Made by a program: the position numbers and the translations under genes. Source: Halalkalicoccus jeotgali B3 (GTDB lineage: Archaea; Halobacteriota; Halobacteria; Halobacteriales; Halalkalicoccaceae). From it: DNA of 64,000 nucleotides. The stretch lies in NCBI RefSeq assembly GCF_000196895.1, contig NC_014297.1:930001-994000 (forward strand), read 5' to 3'. Below are positions 33,957 to 42,156 of the stretch, piece by piece. Every line of letters begins with the position of its first letter. Within the stretch, counting starts at the first letter, position 1. Below the pieces are notes generated by a model, which was given only the letters and a program-made list of their open reading frames with translations, was not told the origin of the DNA and made no database searches.

Positions 33957-34904
33957 ATGGGACAGATCAACGGCTTACACCACGTGACCGCGTTCGCGAG
34001 CGACGCACAGGAAAACCTCGATTTCTTCCGGAAGGTGCTGGGACTACGGTTCGTCAAACGGACCGTTCGCTTCGACATCCCCGAGGAGATCTATCACTTC
34101 TACTACGGCGACGAGGTGGGGACTGCGGGCTCGATCGTGACCTTCTTCCCGATCACGGACATGCCCGAGGGGAGCGTCGGAAAGGGCCAACTCAGCGCCG
34201 CCGGGTTGGTGATCCCCGAGGGATCGGTCGAGTATTGGACCGACCGCTTCGAGGAACACGCCGTCGAACACACGGTCGAACAACGGTTCGACGAGACGGC
34301 CATCGGCTTTACCGACCCCGACGGAACGCCGTTCGAACTCGTCACGGGCGAGTCGGATATCGAGGCGTGGGGTGACGGCCCGGTTCCCGAAGAACACGGG
34401 ATTCGGGGGCTCCACAGCGTCACGGTCCACTCGAACGACCCCGCGGGGAGTTTCCGGGCCTTGGAGACCATGGACTGGGACCGGGTCGGGCGCCACGACG
34501 AGCCACAGGCCGGCGACCGCGTCCGGTTTCAGGCGCCCGGCGAGGGCAGGGGTGCGGAGTTCGTCGACGTGCTGATCCGCCCGAACGCCCCGCAGGGCGT
34601 GATGGGAACGGGAACCTTCCTCCACGTCGCGTTCGACGCCGGCGAGAAATGGGAGCAGAAGGAATGGAGCGAGCGCTTTCGCGACGCCGACCTGATCACC
34701 ACCTCTCGAAAGGACCGCGATTACTTCTGGTCGATGTACTTCACCGAACCCGGCGGATCGATCTTCGAGTTCGCGACGACGGGGCCGGGCGTCACCCTCG
34801 ACGAGGACGTCTCCGAACTCGGCGATACCCTCCGAGTCCCCGACTGGCTCGATGTCGATATCGAATACATCGACGAACAGCTGCCCGATATCACCGTCGA
34901 CTGA
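33957..34904 (+). CDS. Ring-cleaving dioxygenase-type VOC protein (MhqO/CatE-like)
   Basis: 315 residues with two VOC modules. First ligand His in GLHHVTAF (about 7-8), second His in FLHVAFD (about 223), and Glu in GGSIFEFATT (about 264), the usual metal triad of extradiol dioxygenases. Bacillus MhqO/MhqE-type relatives destroy quinones and hydroquinones. Regulated, by inference, through the palindrome directly before the gene. Converges with tetR with one base between stops. Confidence 0.86.
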   Translation: MGQINGLHHVTAFASDAQENLDFFRKVLGLRFVKRTVRFDIPEEIYHFYYGDEVGTAGSIVTFFPITDMPEGSVGKGQLSAAGLVIPEGSVEYWTDRFEEHAVEHTVEQRFDETAIGFTDPDGTPFELVTGESDIEAWGDGPVPEEHGIRGLHSVTVHSNDPAGSFRALETMDWDRVGRHDEPQAGDRVRFQAPGEGRGAEFVDVLIRPNAPQGVMGTGTFLHVAFDAGEKWEQKEWSERFRDADLITTSRKDRDYFWSMYFTEPGGSIFEFATTGPGVTLDEDVSELGDTLRVPDWLDVDIEYIDEQLPDITVD

Positions 34905-34905
34905 A

Positions 34906-35541
34906 TTACTCAGTCGTCGGAATCTCGACGCTGACGTTCGGAACGAGACGCGGGAGGACGAACCGGTCGATCGCCGTGCGCGCCTGTTCGGGGGCATCGT
35001 TCTGTCCCAGCGAGATTCGGCGTGCTCGCGCCGAGTGAATGACGTCAGTCAGTAGCTGGGAGAACTCCATGGCGTCGACCTCGGCGAAGGTCCCGTCGTC
35101 GATTCCCGCCTGAAGTACGTCCGCGAGTCCGACGACCATTCCCTCGTAGTGTTCGTTGAACAACTCCCTGTGAGTCTCGTTGTGCTGGGCCTGCGAGAAC
35201 AGCTCGTGATATACCGTCATTCGCTCCCAGTGGTCGAACCCGTCGATATCCGGGCCGAACATACACTGGTCGATCCTGATTCCGAGGTGGTCCCAGTGGT
35301 CCTCGGCGTCGATCGTGTCGTCGTCTTTGTACTGGGCGATGACGTACTCCAGAAACGACGAGATCAGTTCGTGTTTGCTGTTGTAATGATAGTGGATCAC
35401 TGGCCGGGTCATCTCGAACTCCTCGCCGATATCGCGCATCCGGAGGTCGGCGTAGCCGTGCTTGCTGAGTGCGCGGAAGGTCGCCTCCATGATCGCCTCT
35501 CGCGTCTCCTCCGAGGAGGTTCGCCCATCGGGACTGCTCAT
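34906..35541 (-). CDS. TetR/AcrR-family transcriptional regulator
   Basis: 211 residues: N-terminal helix-turn-helix (REAIMEATFRALSKHGYADLRMRDIGEEFEMTRPVIHYHYNSK, about 13-56) and an all-helical ligand domain. Divergent from the FAH gene, with a TATA sequence (AGTATAAG, 35566-35573) about 27 bases from its ATG. A TACCAnnTGGTA palindrome lies on the far side. Likely represses the FAH-TatD operon and the dioxygenase/doxX pair. Confidence 0.9.
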   Translation of the reverse strand: MSSPDGRTSSEETREAIMEATFRALSKHGYADLRMRDIGEEFEMTRPVIHYHYNSKHELISSFLEYVIAQYKDDDTIDAEDHWDHLGIRIDQCMFGPDIDGFDHWERMTVYHELFSQAQHNETHRELFNEHYEGMVVGLADVLQAGIDDGTFAEVDAMEFSQLLTDVIHSARARRISLGQNDAPEQARTAIDRFVLPRLVPNVSVEIPTTE

Positions 35542-35565
35542 GTAGGACGAATCGCGACTCGAAGG

Positions 35566-35573
35566 CTTATACT
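35566..35573. promoter_or_regulatory. TATA element between tetR and FAH gene
   Basis: CTTATACT (AGTATAAG on the minus strand) is placed for leaderless tetR transcription. It can also direct rightward transcription starting near 35592, inside the operator at 35591-35602. Confidence 0.45.
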
Positions 35574-35590
35574 CACTGTCGCGAGGGACC

Positions 35591-35602
35591 TACCAGATGG
35601 TA
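35591..35602. promoter_or_regulatory. Palindromic operator TACCA-GA-TGGTA
   Basis: Perfect 5-2-5 inverted repeat matching the core of the operator at 33931-33944. It covers the expected FAH transcription start, consistent with repression by a TetR dimer. Confidence 0.62.
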
Positions 35603-35667
35603 AAAGGTATGTGGCTGTACGTCTCATGGTGGGCCATGAGTACCAGTGGCGAACACGAGGCGAAACG

Positions 35668-36552
35668 ATGAGGCTCGGACAGTTCGAATCGGCGGCGAGT
35701 ACTGCACCGTGGGCGGGCGTCGAGAGCGAGGGGGACGTCGTCCGACTCGACGAGGCGGCCGACGCCGCCGGTGTCTCGCTCCCGGCGGACCTTCGTAGGA
35801 TCCTCAGCGAATGGGAATGGAGTGAGAAGGTCGATCTCGCGCTCGCCCACGCCCTCGAAACCGGAACCGGTCTCTACGACCGGGCGAAACTCACCCAGCG
35901 CGAGCCGATCACCGACCCACAGAAGGTGATCTGTGTCGGACTGAACTACGCCGATCACGCCGACGAGGGCGGGTTCGACGCGCCCGACGAACCGGTCCTG
36001 TTCTCGAAGTTCCCCCAGTCGATCGTCGGCCCCGACGAACCGGTCGAGTGGGACCCCGAACTCACCTCGGAAGTGGACTACGAGGCCGAACTCGTCGCCG
36101 TGATCGGCGAACGGGCGCGAAACGTCGACGAGAGCGAGGCCTTGGAGTACGTTGCGGGCTACACGGTCGGCAACGACGTTTCGGCACGTGACCTCCAGAT
36201 GGCCGACGAGCAATGGGTCAGGGGCAAGAGCCTCGATACGTTCGCACCCCTCGGACCGGACCTCGTCACGCCCGATGAGATCGACGATATCGACGCCCTC
36301 GACATCTGGGCGGAGGTCAACGGCGAGCGACTGCAGGACGCGAACACCCGCCATCTGATCTTCGATATCGCCGACCTCGTCGCGTTCTGTAGCCGGGCGT
36401 TCACCCTCGAACCGGGCGACCTGATCTACACGGGCACGCCCGACGGCGTGGGCTACTTCCGCGAGCCACAGGTCCTCCTCGAGGACGGCGATACGATGAC
36501 GATCGGTATCGAAGGAATCGGCGAGCTGACCAACACCTGCCGGCACACCTGA
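35668..36552 (+). CDS. Fumarylacetoacetate hydrolase-family protein
   Basis: 294 residues with the FAH fold: KVICVGLNYADHADEGG substrate-cap motif, metal ligands in 'SEVDYEAELVAVIGERAR' and the DVSARDLQ motif, and 'GDLIYTGTPDGVGYF' near the C-terminus. Members hydrolyse C-C bonds of acylpyruvates, late steps in aromatic ring breakdown, fitting the dioxygenase nearby. Start at 35668 (MRLGQFE) is family-like. An in-frame ATG at 35626 would add 14 residues. A tiny ORF (35636-35671) ends in an ATGA overlap with this start. Confidence 0.88.
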   Translation: MRLGQFESAASTAPWAGVESEGDVVRLDEAADAAGVSLPADLRRILSEWEWSEKVDLALAHALETGTGLYDRAKLTQREPITDPQKVICVGLNYADHADEGGFDAPDEPVLFSKFPQSIVGPDEPVEWDPELTSEVDYEAELVAVIGERARNVDESEALEYVAGYTVGNDVSARDLQMADEQWVRGKSLDTFAPLGPDLVTPDEIDDIDALDIWAEVNGERLQDANTRHLIFDIADLVAFCSRAFTLEPGDLIYTGTPDGVGYFREPQVLLEDGDTMTIGIEGIGELTNTCRHT

Positions 36553-36556
36553 GACG

Positions 36557-37552
36557 ATGGCGCAGTATCCCACTCGACGACCGACGGATCGCGATCACCG
36601 TCCCGACGAGGCTGCGGCCGACCTCCCGGCCGAACTGACGACCATCCCGTGGATCGATATCCACAACCACGCCCACACGCTCTCGTGGAACGACCGCGAG
36701 AAGTTCGCGCTGAGCGGCTGTCATTCGATGGTGATGATGGCCGCCGCCTACTACTGGACGCCCTACAAACCCGTTGGGCCCGAGGACGTCCGCTACCTCT
36801 GGGACGACGCGCTTGCCCGCCTCGGGCCGATCCGCGACGCCCACCCCTTCGACGCCTCGCTCGGGATCGGGATCCACACCGGCGCGCGCGTCGAGAACTA
36901 CGAGGAACTTCTCGACGTGATGCCCGAGTACTGCGAACTCGACGAGGTGAGCGCGGTCGGCGAGATCGGGATCACCGAATCACAGCACGTCTCCGGGTGG
37001 GATCTGGACGGCCAGAAGGACGTGACCCGCCGCCAACTGGCGATCGCCGCCGACCACGATCTGCTGGCGATCCTGCACACGCCCGCGGACCTCAGGGACG
37101 TCGAGTTCCCCGACCGGGTTCACGGCTCGATTCCCGGCTACGAGGTCGACGCCTCGCTCGGAACCGAGCCGGTGCTTACGGGCGAGAACCCGAAACGCGA
37201 AGCGATCGAGATCGACGTCGGTCTCGCCACGGAGGCGGGATTACCCGAAGAGCGGATGGTGCTTTCACACGCCGACAAGACGGTCGCCCCCTACGTGCTC
37301 GAACACACCGACTGTCAGCTGAGCTTCACCGTCAGCTATCCGTGGCTGCTCGGCGTCGAACCGCACCACGTCGCCGAGGTCGTCGCCGAATACGGCCCCG
37401 AACGAATTCTCGTTGAAACGGACAGCGCGGGCATCCTTCGTAGCGACGTCTTCGCGTTCAAGCGAACGGTCTTCGAGTTGTACCGAATGGGCCTCGACGT
37501 CGAGACGATCCGGCAGGTCGTCTACGAGAACCCCCGCGAGCTGTTGGGTTGA
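36557..37552 (+). CDS. TatD-family metal-dependent hydrolase
   Basis: 331 residues of the TIM-barrel amidohydrolase superfamily. First metal motif DIHNHAH (about 33-39), GEIGIT (about 135), ILHTP His, LSHADK His and final ETDSAG Asp. Starts 4 bases after the FAH stop, so co-transcribed and probably in the same regulon. Substrate unknown: it could be an organic degradation intermediate rather than DNA. Confidence 0.85.
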   Translation: MAQYPTRRPTDRDHRPDEAAADLPAELTTIPWIDIHNHAHTLSWNDREKFALSGCHSMVMMAAAYYWTPYKPVGPEDVRYLWDDALARLGPIRDAHPFDASLGIGIHTGARVENYEELLDVMPEYCELDEVSAVGEIGITESQHVSGWDLDGQKDVTRRQLAIAADHDLLAILHTPADLRDVEFPDRVHGSIPGYEVDASLGTEPVLTGENPKREAIEIDVGLATEAGLPEERMVLSHADKTVAPYVLEHTDCQLSFTVSYPWLLGVEPHHVAEVVAEYGPERILVETDSAGILRSDVFAFKRTVFELYRMGLDVETIRQVVYENPRELLG

Positions 37553-37560
37553 CCGGGGTC

Positions 37561-37586
37561 GGGGGACGATCCACGGGGGACGATCC
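37561..37586 (+). repeat. Tandem 12-base direct repeat upstream of trkA
   Basis: GGGGGACGATCC occurs twice (37561-37572 and 37575-37586), about 75-100 bases before the trkA start. Could be a regulator binding site or part of the hydrolase 3' untranslated region. Confidence 0.45.
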
Positions 37587-37621
37587 GTGCGGTCGGGTCG
37601 GTGGGTGGTGCCATGTCGTAT

Positions 37622-37643
37622 GGGGTAACATTATTCATACCCC
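37622..37643. promoter_or_regulatory. trkA promoter with inverted repeat around the TATA region
   Basis: GGGGTA and TACCCC (6-base arms) enclose the only AT-rich stretch (ACATTATTCA), 18-40 bases before the ATG at 37661. The A/T core is placed as a TATA box for a leaderless message. The arms may bind a regulator. Confidence 0.45.
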
Positions 37644-37660
37644 CCGGCGTATGGTGGCTC

Positions 37661-38344
37661 ATGCGATTCGTTATTATCGGTGCCGGTAGGGTCGGGTTGC
37701 GCACGACGCGCGTGCTCTCGGCGGAGGGCCACGACGTGGTGCTCGTCGAGCGCGACGCGGATATGGCGGATCGCGCCCGGACGGAGGGCTACGAGGTCGT
37801 CGAGGGCGACGGCTCCCGGGAATCGATCCTCGAGGAGGCCGGGATCGACCGTACCGATGCGCTCGGCGCGCTCACGAGCGACCTCAACGCGAACTTCGCG
37901 GCGTGTATGATCGGCAAACACTACGGTTGTCGGACGATCCTCCGGATCGACGAGGACTACCGCGAGGGGATCTACCGGAAGTACGCCGACGAGGTCGACG
38001 AGATCATCTACCCCGAGCGGCTGGGCGCGATCGGCGCGAAAAACGCGCTTCTGGGCGGGGACATCCGCGCAGTCGCCGACATCGCCCAGAACCTGCAGGT
38101 GGTCGAACTTACCGTTCAGCCCGACTCGCCGATGAAGGGCTATACGATCAGCGAGATCTCGTTGCCCGCCGACGCGACGCTGCTCGCGTTCGGGAAAAAC
38201 GACGGTCCGCTGACGATCCCCTCGCCGGACGAGTCGCTCGAAGCGGGCGATCGGCTCGCGGTCCTCGCGGACTTCGAGGTGCTCGACGACGTCCGGCAAC
38301 TGGTCGTCGGCACCACCGAACGCGCCCCCGCAGGAGGTCTCTAA
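37661..38344 (+). CDS. trkA: TrkA-type NAD-binding potassium uptake regulator
   Basis: 227 residues. TrkA-N Rossmann domain (MRFVIIGAGRVGLRTTRVL) followed by a TrkA-C domain (MKGYTISEISLPADATLLAF...). Gates Trk/Ktr potassium channels in the membrane in response to nucleotides. The membrane subunit is not in the window. The RAM-domain gene follows after 2 bases, an arrangement suggesting joint regulation. Confidence 0.92.
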   Translation: MRFVIIGAGRVGLRTTRVLSAEGHDVVLVERDADMADRARTEGYEVVEGDGSRESILEEAGIDRTDALGALTSDLNANFAACMIGKHYGCRTILRIDEDYREGIYRKYADEVDEIIYPERLGAIGAKNALLGGDIRAVADIAQNLQVVELTVQPDSPMKGYTISEISLPADATLLAFGKNDGPLTIPSPDESLEAGDRLAVLADFEVLDDVRQLVVGTTERAPAGGL

Positions 38345-38346
38345 AC

Positions 38347-38577
38347 ATGGTCACAGCATACGTCATGGTCAAAGCGAACACGGGAGAGGCGGATCGACTC
38401 AAGGACGCCATCGAGGACATCAGCGGGGTTTCGGAGGCCCACATCGTCGCCGGGGACGTCGACATCATCGCCAAACTCGGCGTCGACTCCCCGGCACAGG
38501 TAAAGGAGATCTCCGCCGACGGCATCCAGGGGATCTCCGGCGTCGAGGACACCCGCACCTACATCGCGATGGACTGA
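38347..38577 (+). CDS. Stand-alone Lrp/AsnC ligand-binding (RAM) domain protein
   Basis: 76 residues, RAM fold without helix-turn-helix (VTAYVMVKANTGEADRLKDAIEDISGVSEAHIVAGDVD). Follows trkA by 2 bases, so it may act with it. Paralogue of 33188-33418. Confidence 0.88.
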   Translation: MVTAYVMVKANTGEADRLKDAIEDISGVSEAHIVAGDVDIIAKLGVDSPAQVKEISADGIQGISGVEDTRTYIAMD

Positions 38578-38580
38578 CCC

Positions 38581-39057
38581 TTACGTGTCGTCGTAGTTCC
38601 GGCTCGCCCGATCCAGCAGCGACGCCGCCGGTTCGCCGTACTCGTAGCCCGGGACGATCCCCTGGACCCACGTCCCCTCGACGTACTCGGTCAGCGCCTT
38701 CGCGTTCTCGGCGGCGCGCTCGGGGTTCGCACTCGAGAAGGCCATCTCGACGCGGACCTCGCGTCCGTCCCGGGATACGTCCGTGTCGATCGATTCGAGA
38801 CCGGTCGTGACCCCTTCGGGGTCGTCGAGACGGAGTGTCAAGGTGTCGAACCAGCCGTCCTCGACGACCCCGGCGACCGTCTCGCCCTCGACGACGGCGT
38901 CCAGCGTCGGCACCCGGACCACGACGCGATAGCGCGTCTCTCCGTCCTCGTCGTCGGTCTCGACGACCGCCTCGAACGGGGTCGTCGTCAGTTCGTGGCC
39001 CGTCGCCGCCGGCTCGTAGGCCGCGTGCCCGGTGAGCGCGTCGTCTGGATCGGTCAT
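38581..39057 (-). CDS. DUF5813-type haloarchaeal protein
   Basis: 158 residues, acidic and soluble, with the haloarchaeal pattern HAAYEPAATGHELTTTPFEAVV and the terminal WVQGIVPGYEYGEPAASLL. Conserved in haloarchaea, unknown function. Start at 39057 matches the MTDPDDALTGH opening. Convergent with the RAM gene, 3 bases between stops. Confidence 0.78.
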   Translation of the reverse strand: MTDPDDALTGHAAYEPAATGHELTTTPFEAVVETDDEDGETRYRVVVRVPTLDAVVEGETVAGVVEDGWFDTLTLRLDDPEGVTTGLESIDTDVSRDGREVRVEMAFSSANPERAAENAKALTEYVEGTWVQGIVPGYEYGEPAASLLDRASRNYDDT

Positions 39058-39094
39058 GGTCGAACCGAGGGGACCGGCGAGTAAGGGGGTTACG

Positions 39095-39352
39095 TTAGGC
39101 GGTCTCGTCGTCGGGCTCTCTGGCTGCCCCCATCGCGTCGACGTCGTAGCTGTCGCGTTCCTCGATCGCCCGGAGGTGCTGATCGATCTCGGCCTCGATG
39201 GCCTCGGCGCGTTCCTCGTCGACGCTCCCGTCGTCTTCGAGCGCGGCGAGTTCCTCTCGGGCGCGTTCGAGTCGCTCGTGGGCACGGTCGTCGTCCTCGG
39301 TTTCGCTCGCCTCCGCGAGGGTCGTCTCGATCTCGTCGAGTGAGTTCGCCAT
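39095..39352 (-). CDS. Acidic helical small protein
   Basis: 85 residues, predicted mostly alpha-helical coiled coil (DEIETTLAEASETEDDDRAHERLERAREELAALEDDG...). No cysteines, no membrane segment. Probably haloarchaeal-specific. Located upstream of the DUF5813 gene on the same strand, 37 bases apart. Confidence 0.72.
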   Translation of the reverse strand: MANSLDEIETTLAEASETEDDDRAHERLERAREELAALEDDGSVDEERAEAIEAEIDQHLRAIEERDSYDVDAMGAAREPDDETA

Positions 39353-39482
39353 ACTCGATCGAGGATCCCGAGGGTGATGTAGATGGGGGCCGACGCCAGC
39401 GTTTTGTGATCCGGTCGTCTACGTCGGCCATGTCGCTACTCGACGGTCGCGTTTCCGGCTCGACGGGTTCTCGGAGGATCGC

Positions 39483-40835
39483 ATGGTAGATCTCCTGTTC
39501 TCGGTGGGCGGGTTGCTCTTGGCACTGTTTCTCGTGGTGTTGAACGGCTTTTTCGTGGCCTCGGAGTTCGCATTCGTGCGGATCCGATCGACGGCAGTCG
39601 ATACCCTCGTCGAGGACGGCCGGACGGGCGCCGACACGCTGGCCGAGGCCGTCGACAACCTCGACGACTACCTCGCGACGACCCAACTGGGCATCACCAT
39701 CGCCTCCCTCGGGCTTGGCTGGGTCGGCGAGCCCGCGGTCGCGGCGCTCATCGAACCCGTTCTGGAATCGGTACTTCCCGAGAGCGCCATCTCGCTGATC
39801 GCCTTCGGGGTCGGCTTCGGGTTCATCACCTTCCTGCACGTCGTCTTCGGTGAACTCGCGCCCAAAACCGTCGCGATCCAGAAGGCAGAACGGATCGCGC
39901 TGCTGGTCGCCCCGCCGATGAAGCTCTTTTATTACCTCTTCCTGCCGGGGATCGTCGTCTTCAACGGTACCGCCAATTTCTTCACCCGGCTGGTTGGCGT
40001 CTCCCCCGCTTCCGAAACCGAAGAGACCCTCACCGAGGAGGAGATCCTGCTGGTGCTGACGCGCTCGGGCAAGGAGGGCGCCGTCGAAATGGAGGAAGTC
40101 GAGATGATCGAGCGGGTCTTCGACCTCGACGACACCGCCGTCCGTCAGGTCATGATTCCCCGTCCCGACGTGGTGTGGCTTCCGGCCGATCTCCCGCTTT
40201 CGGGCCTACGCCCGCTTATCGTCGAGGCGGGTCACACCCGCTATCCCGTTCTAGAGGGCGAGAACGACGACGAAGTCGTCGGGTTCGTCGACGTCAAGGA
40301 CGTGCTCCGAGCGATCGAGCGAGGCGAGGAGCCGACCGCCCGCGACCTCGCGCGCGAGGTGATCATCATCCCCGAGACGGGCCGTATCGACGACCTTCTG
40401 GCCGGGTTCCAGCGCGATCGCAGCCAGATGGCCGCGGTGATCGACGAGTGGGGCTCCTTCGAGGGGATCGTGACCATCGAGGACATCGTCGAGGAGATCG
40501 TCGGTGACATCCAAGACCAGTTCGACGTCGAGGTCGAACAGCGCGAACCCTCGGTCGAACGCCGTGAAGACGGTGCGTACGCGATCGACGGCGGGGTCTC
40601 GCTCTCGAACGTCAACGACGCGCTCGACGCCGACTTCGAACGCGCGGAGTACGAGACCATCGGTGGACTGGTGCTCGACCGGCTGGGACGAGTCCCGGAG
40701 GTCGGTGACGAAGTCGCGGTCGAGGGCTATCGCCTGACGGTCGAGGAGATCGACGGGACACGGATCTCGACGGTCGCCGTCCGGGAGCCAGAGGAGCCGG
40801 CGGACCCGGAGGGGGAACCGGAGCCCTCGAACTGA
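39483..40835 (+). CDS. CNNM/CorC (DUF21-CBS-CorC_HlyC) membrane protein
   Basis: 450 residues. DUF21 transmembrane domain (about 1-190, 'GFFVASEFAFVRIRSTAVDTL'), two CBS domains (about 210-330, with VRQVMIPRPDVVWL) and a C-terminal CorC/HlyC domain (IDGGVSLSNVNDALDADF). Magnesium/cobalt transport or efflux role by family. Confidence 0.9.
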   Translation: MVDLLFSVGGLLLALFLVVLNGFFVASEFAFVRIRSTAVDTLVEDGRTGADTLAEAVDNLDDYLATTQLGITIASLGLGWVGEPAVAALIEPVLESVLPESAISLIAFGVGFGFITFLHVVFGELAPKTVAIQKAERIALLVAPPMKLFYYLFLPGIVVFNGTANFFTRLVGVSPASETEETLTEEEILLVLTRSGKEGAVEMEEVEMIERVFDLDDTAVRQVMIPRPDVVWLPADLPLSGLRPLIVEAGHTRYPVLEGENDDEVVGFVDVKDVLRAIERGEEPTARDLAREVIIIPETGRIDDLLAGFQRDRSQMAAVIDEWGSFEGIVTIEDIVEEIVGDIQDQFDVEVEQREPSVERREDGAYAIDGGVSLSNVNDALDADFERAEYETIGGLVLDRLGRVPEVGDEVAVEGYRLTVEEIDGTRISTVAVREPEEPADPEGEPEPSN

Positions 40836-40867
40836 TCGGTGCAGTCGCTCGCGGTTTGACGTTCGAC

Positions 40868-40897
40868 AGAAATGCGCTGGCTGGGATTTGAACCCAG
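40868..40897 (-). repeat. Duplicated 3' end of tRNA-Gly (possible attachment-site relic)
   Basis: A 30-base exact copy of 41020-41049, i.e. the T-arm and 3' acceptor half of the adjacent tRNA-Gly plus a few flanking bases. No anticodon or D-arm follows, so it is a fragment. Tyrosine recombinases of mobile elements often use tRNA 3' ends as attachment sites, duplicating them. The two copies are only 152 bases apart, so any element between them has been lost, or it is a local duplication. Confidence 0.65.
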
Positions 40898-41024
40898 TCG
40901 TTCCGCTCCCTCGCGCTCGCTTCTCTCCCTGCTCAAACCCAGGGTCCCGCATTCACGACTCACGTCGTGGACAGCGCGCCTCACTACCGCTCGCCGTCGC
41001 TGTCCGAGTTGTTCGTTGTAGAAA

Positions 41025-41095
41025 TGCGCTGGCTGGGATTTGAACCCAGGTTGTGACCATGGCAAGGTCACGTGATACCACTACACTACCAGCGC
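41025..41095 (-). tRNA. tRNA-Gly (anticodon GCC)
   Basis: 71 nt on the minus strand: acceptor stem GCGCTGG / CCAGCGC with discriminator A, anticodon stem TGACC-TTGCCAT-GGTCA (anticodon GCC) and T-arm CTGGG-TTCAAAT-CCCAG. CCA not encoded. A TATA-like TTATACT lies about 30-38 bases upstream (41124-41134). Confidence 0.93.
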
Positions 41096-41226
41096 CCTGT
41101 TGCACTTTCGGGTATTCCGGATAGGAGTATAAGGCTTCCGGATCAGGGACGAAACGCCGGCCCCGAAACCCCGCGAACCGGCGTTCTAGAGAGTGTGAAA
41201 CCCACACAACCGTCAGTGGAAACGCT

Positions 41227-41239
41227 ACCCTTTTAGGGT
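41227..41239. promoter_or_regulatory. Palindromic promoter element of the ribosomal protein gene cluster
   Basis: ACCCTTTTAGGGT (13 bases, ACCCT-TTT-AGGGT), with CTTTTA positioned as TATA box. Predicted start about 41257, 35 bases before the methyltransferase ATG. Perfect symmetry at this spot is unusual and may be an operator. Confidence 0.5.
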
Positions 41240-41291
41240 CGGATGCGGTACCTTCGCCACAGTCTAGTGCCACGGCGAGAAAGTGGCTGGC

Positions 41292-42149
41292 ATGACCGTC
41301 AGCATACTCGTGCCGTCGTCCGTGGTCCGGGAAGCCGAGGACAAACGCGAGGCGACTCGCAAACTCGGCTACGTCGCCCGCGCGGCGACCGTCTTCCGGG
41401 CCGACCGCCTGATCGTCTTCCCCGACCGCGATGGGGAACGCAGGTGGGGCGGCGGGTTCGTCGAAGCGGTACTGCGGTACGCCGCAACGCCCCCGTACCT
41501 CCGAACAGAGGTGTGGGGGATGCGGGACGAACTGGAGTATGTCGGGGTCCTGCCCCCGCTTCGCGCCGTGTCACGGACCGGCTCCGGATCGAACGGTTCG
41601 GGGTCGTTAAGACAGGGACTCGTGACCGAGGTCGGACCTGAAGGGCGCGTACGGGTCAATTGCGGACTGCAACACCCACTCTCCCTCATAACGCCTCCCG
41701 GAATGGAGGTCCAGCAGGGGGAACGCGTGACCGTCAGGATATCTTCGCGACGACCGGTCCGTGCAAAGCTCACCGAGGAGCCTGCGGGGCTCGAAGTCGA
41801 GCGCACGGACCTTCCGGCAGCACTCGGCCGCCCCGACGCGGGCGTCCGGATCGCGACTTCTCGCTTCGGCGAGGAGCTCACGACCGGACGTCTGCCGGGG
41901 CTTTCGGCGCGCATCGAAGCCGACGGAACGACCGTCGCCTTCGGTTCGCCGGGCCGCGGCCTGCCGGACATACTGGACGTGAACGCCGAGGCCGTCGGCG
42001 ACCAGCCGGCGGACGGTGTCGAACCCGGTTCGGACGGATCCGAACGGTTCGACCTTTGGCTCAACACGATCCCGCATCAGGGCAGCGAGACGGTGCGAAC
42101 GGAGGAAGCGATGTTCGCATCCCTCGCGTGCCTGACACTCACGGAGTGA
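41292..42149 (+). CDS. SPOUT-superfamily putative RNA methyltransferase (DUF171 type)
   Basis: 285 residues. N-terminal 'VSILVPSSVVREAEDKREATRKLGYVARAATVFRADRLIVFPD' and 'AVLRYAATPPYLRTEVWG' match archaeal SPOUT methyltransferases (MTH1-like, rRNA/tRNA base methylation). A central beta-barrel insertion (VTEVGPEGRVRVNCGLQHP, OB-like) and C-terminal 'RFDLWLNTIPHQGSETVRTEEAMFASLACL' follow. Commonly precedes uL3 in haloarchaea. ATG at 41292 preferred, GTG at 41283 possible. Confidence 0.88.
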   Translation: MTVSILVPSSVVREAEDKREATRKLGYVARAATVFRADRLIVFPDRDGERRWGGGFVEAVLRYAATPPYLRTEVWGMRDELEYVGVLPPLRAVSRTGSGSNGSGSLRQGLVTEVGPEGRVRVNCGLQHPLSLITPPGMEVQQGERVTVRISSRRPVRAKLTEEPAGLEVERTDLPAALGRPDAGVRIATSRFGEELTTGRLPGLSARIEADGTTVAFGSPGRGLPDILDVNAEAVGDQPADGVEPGSDGSERFDLWLNTIPHQGSETVRTEEAMFASLACLTLTE

Positions 42150-42156
42150 GAGTCAC

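Noticed and set aside
40898-40980. Possible second complete tRNA around the 3' fragment
   Set aside because: No anticodon arm, D-arm or matching 5' acceptor.
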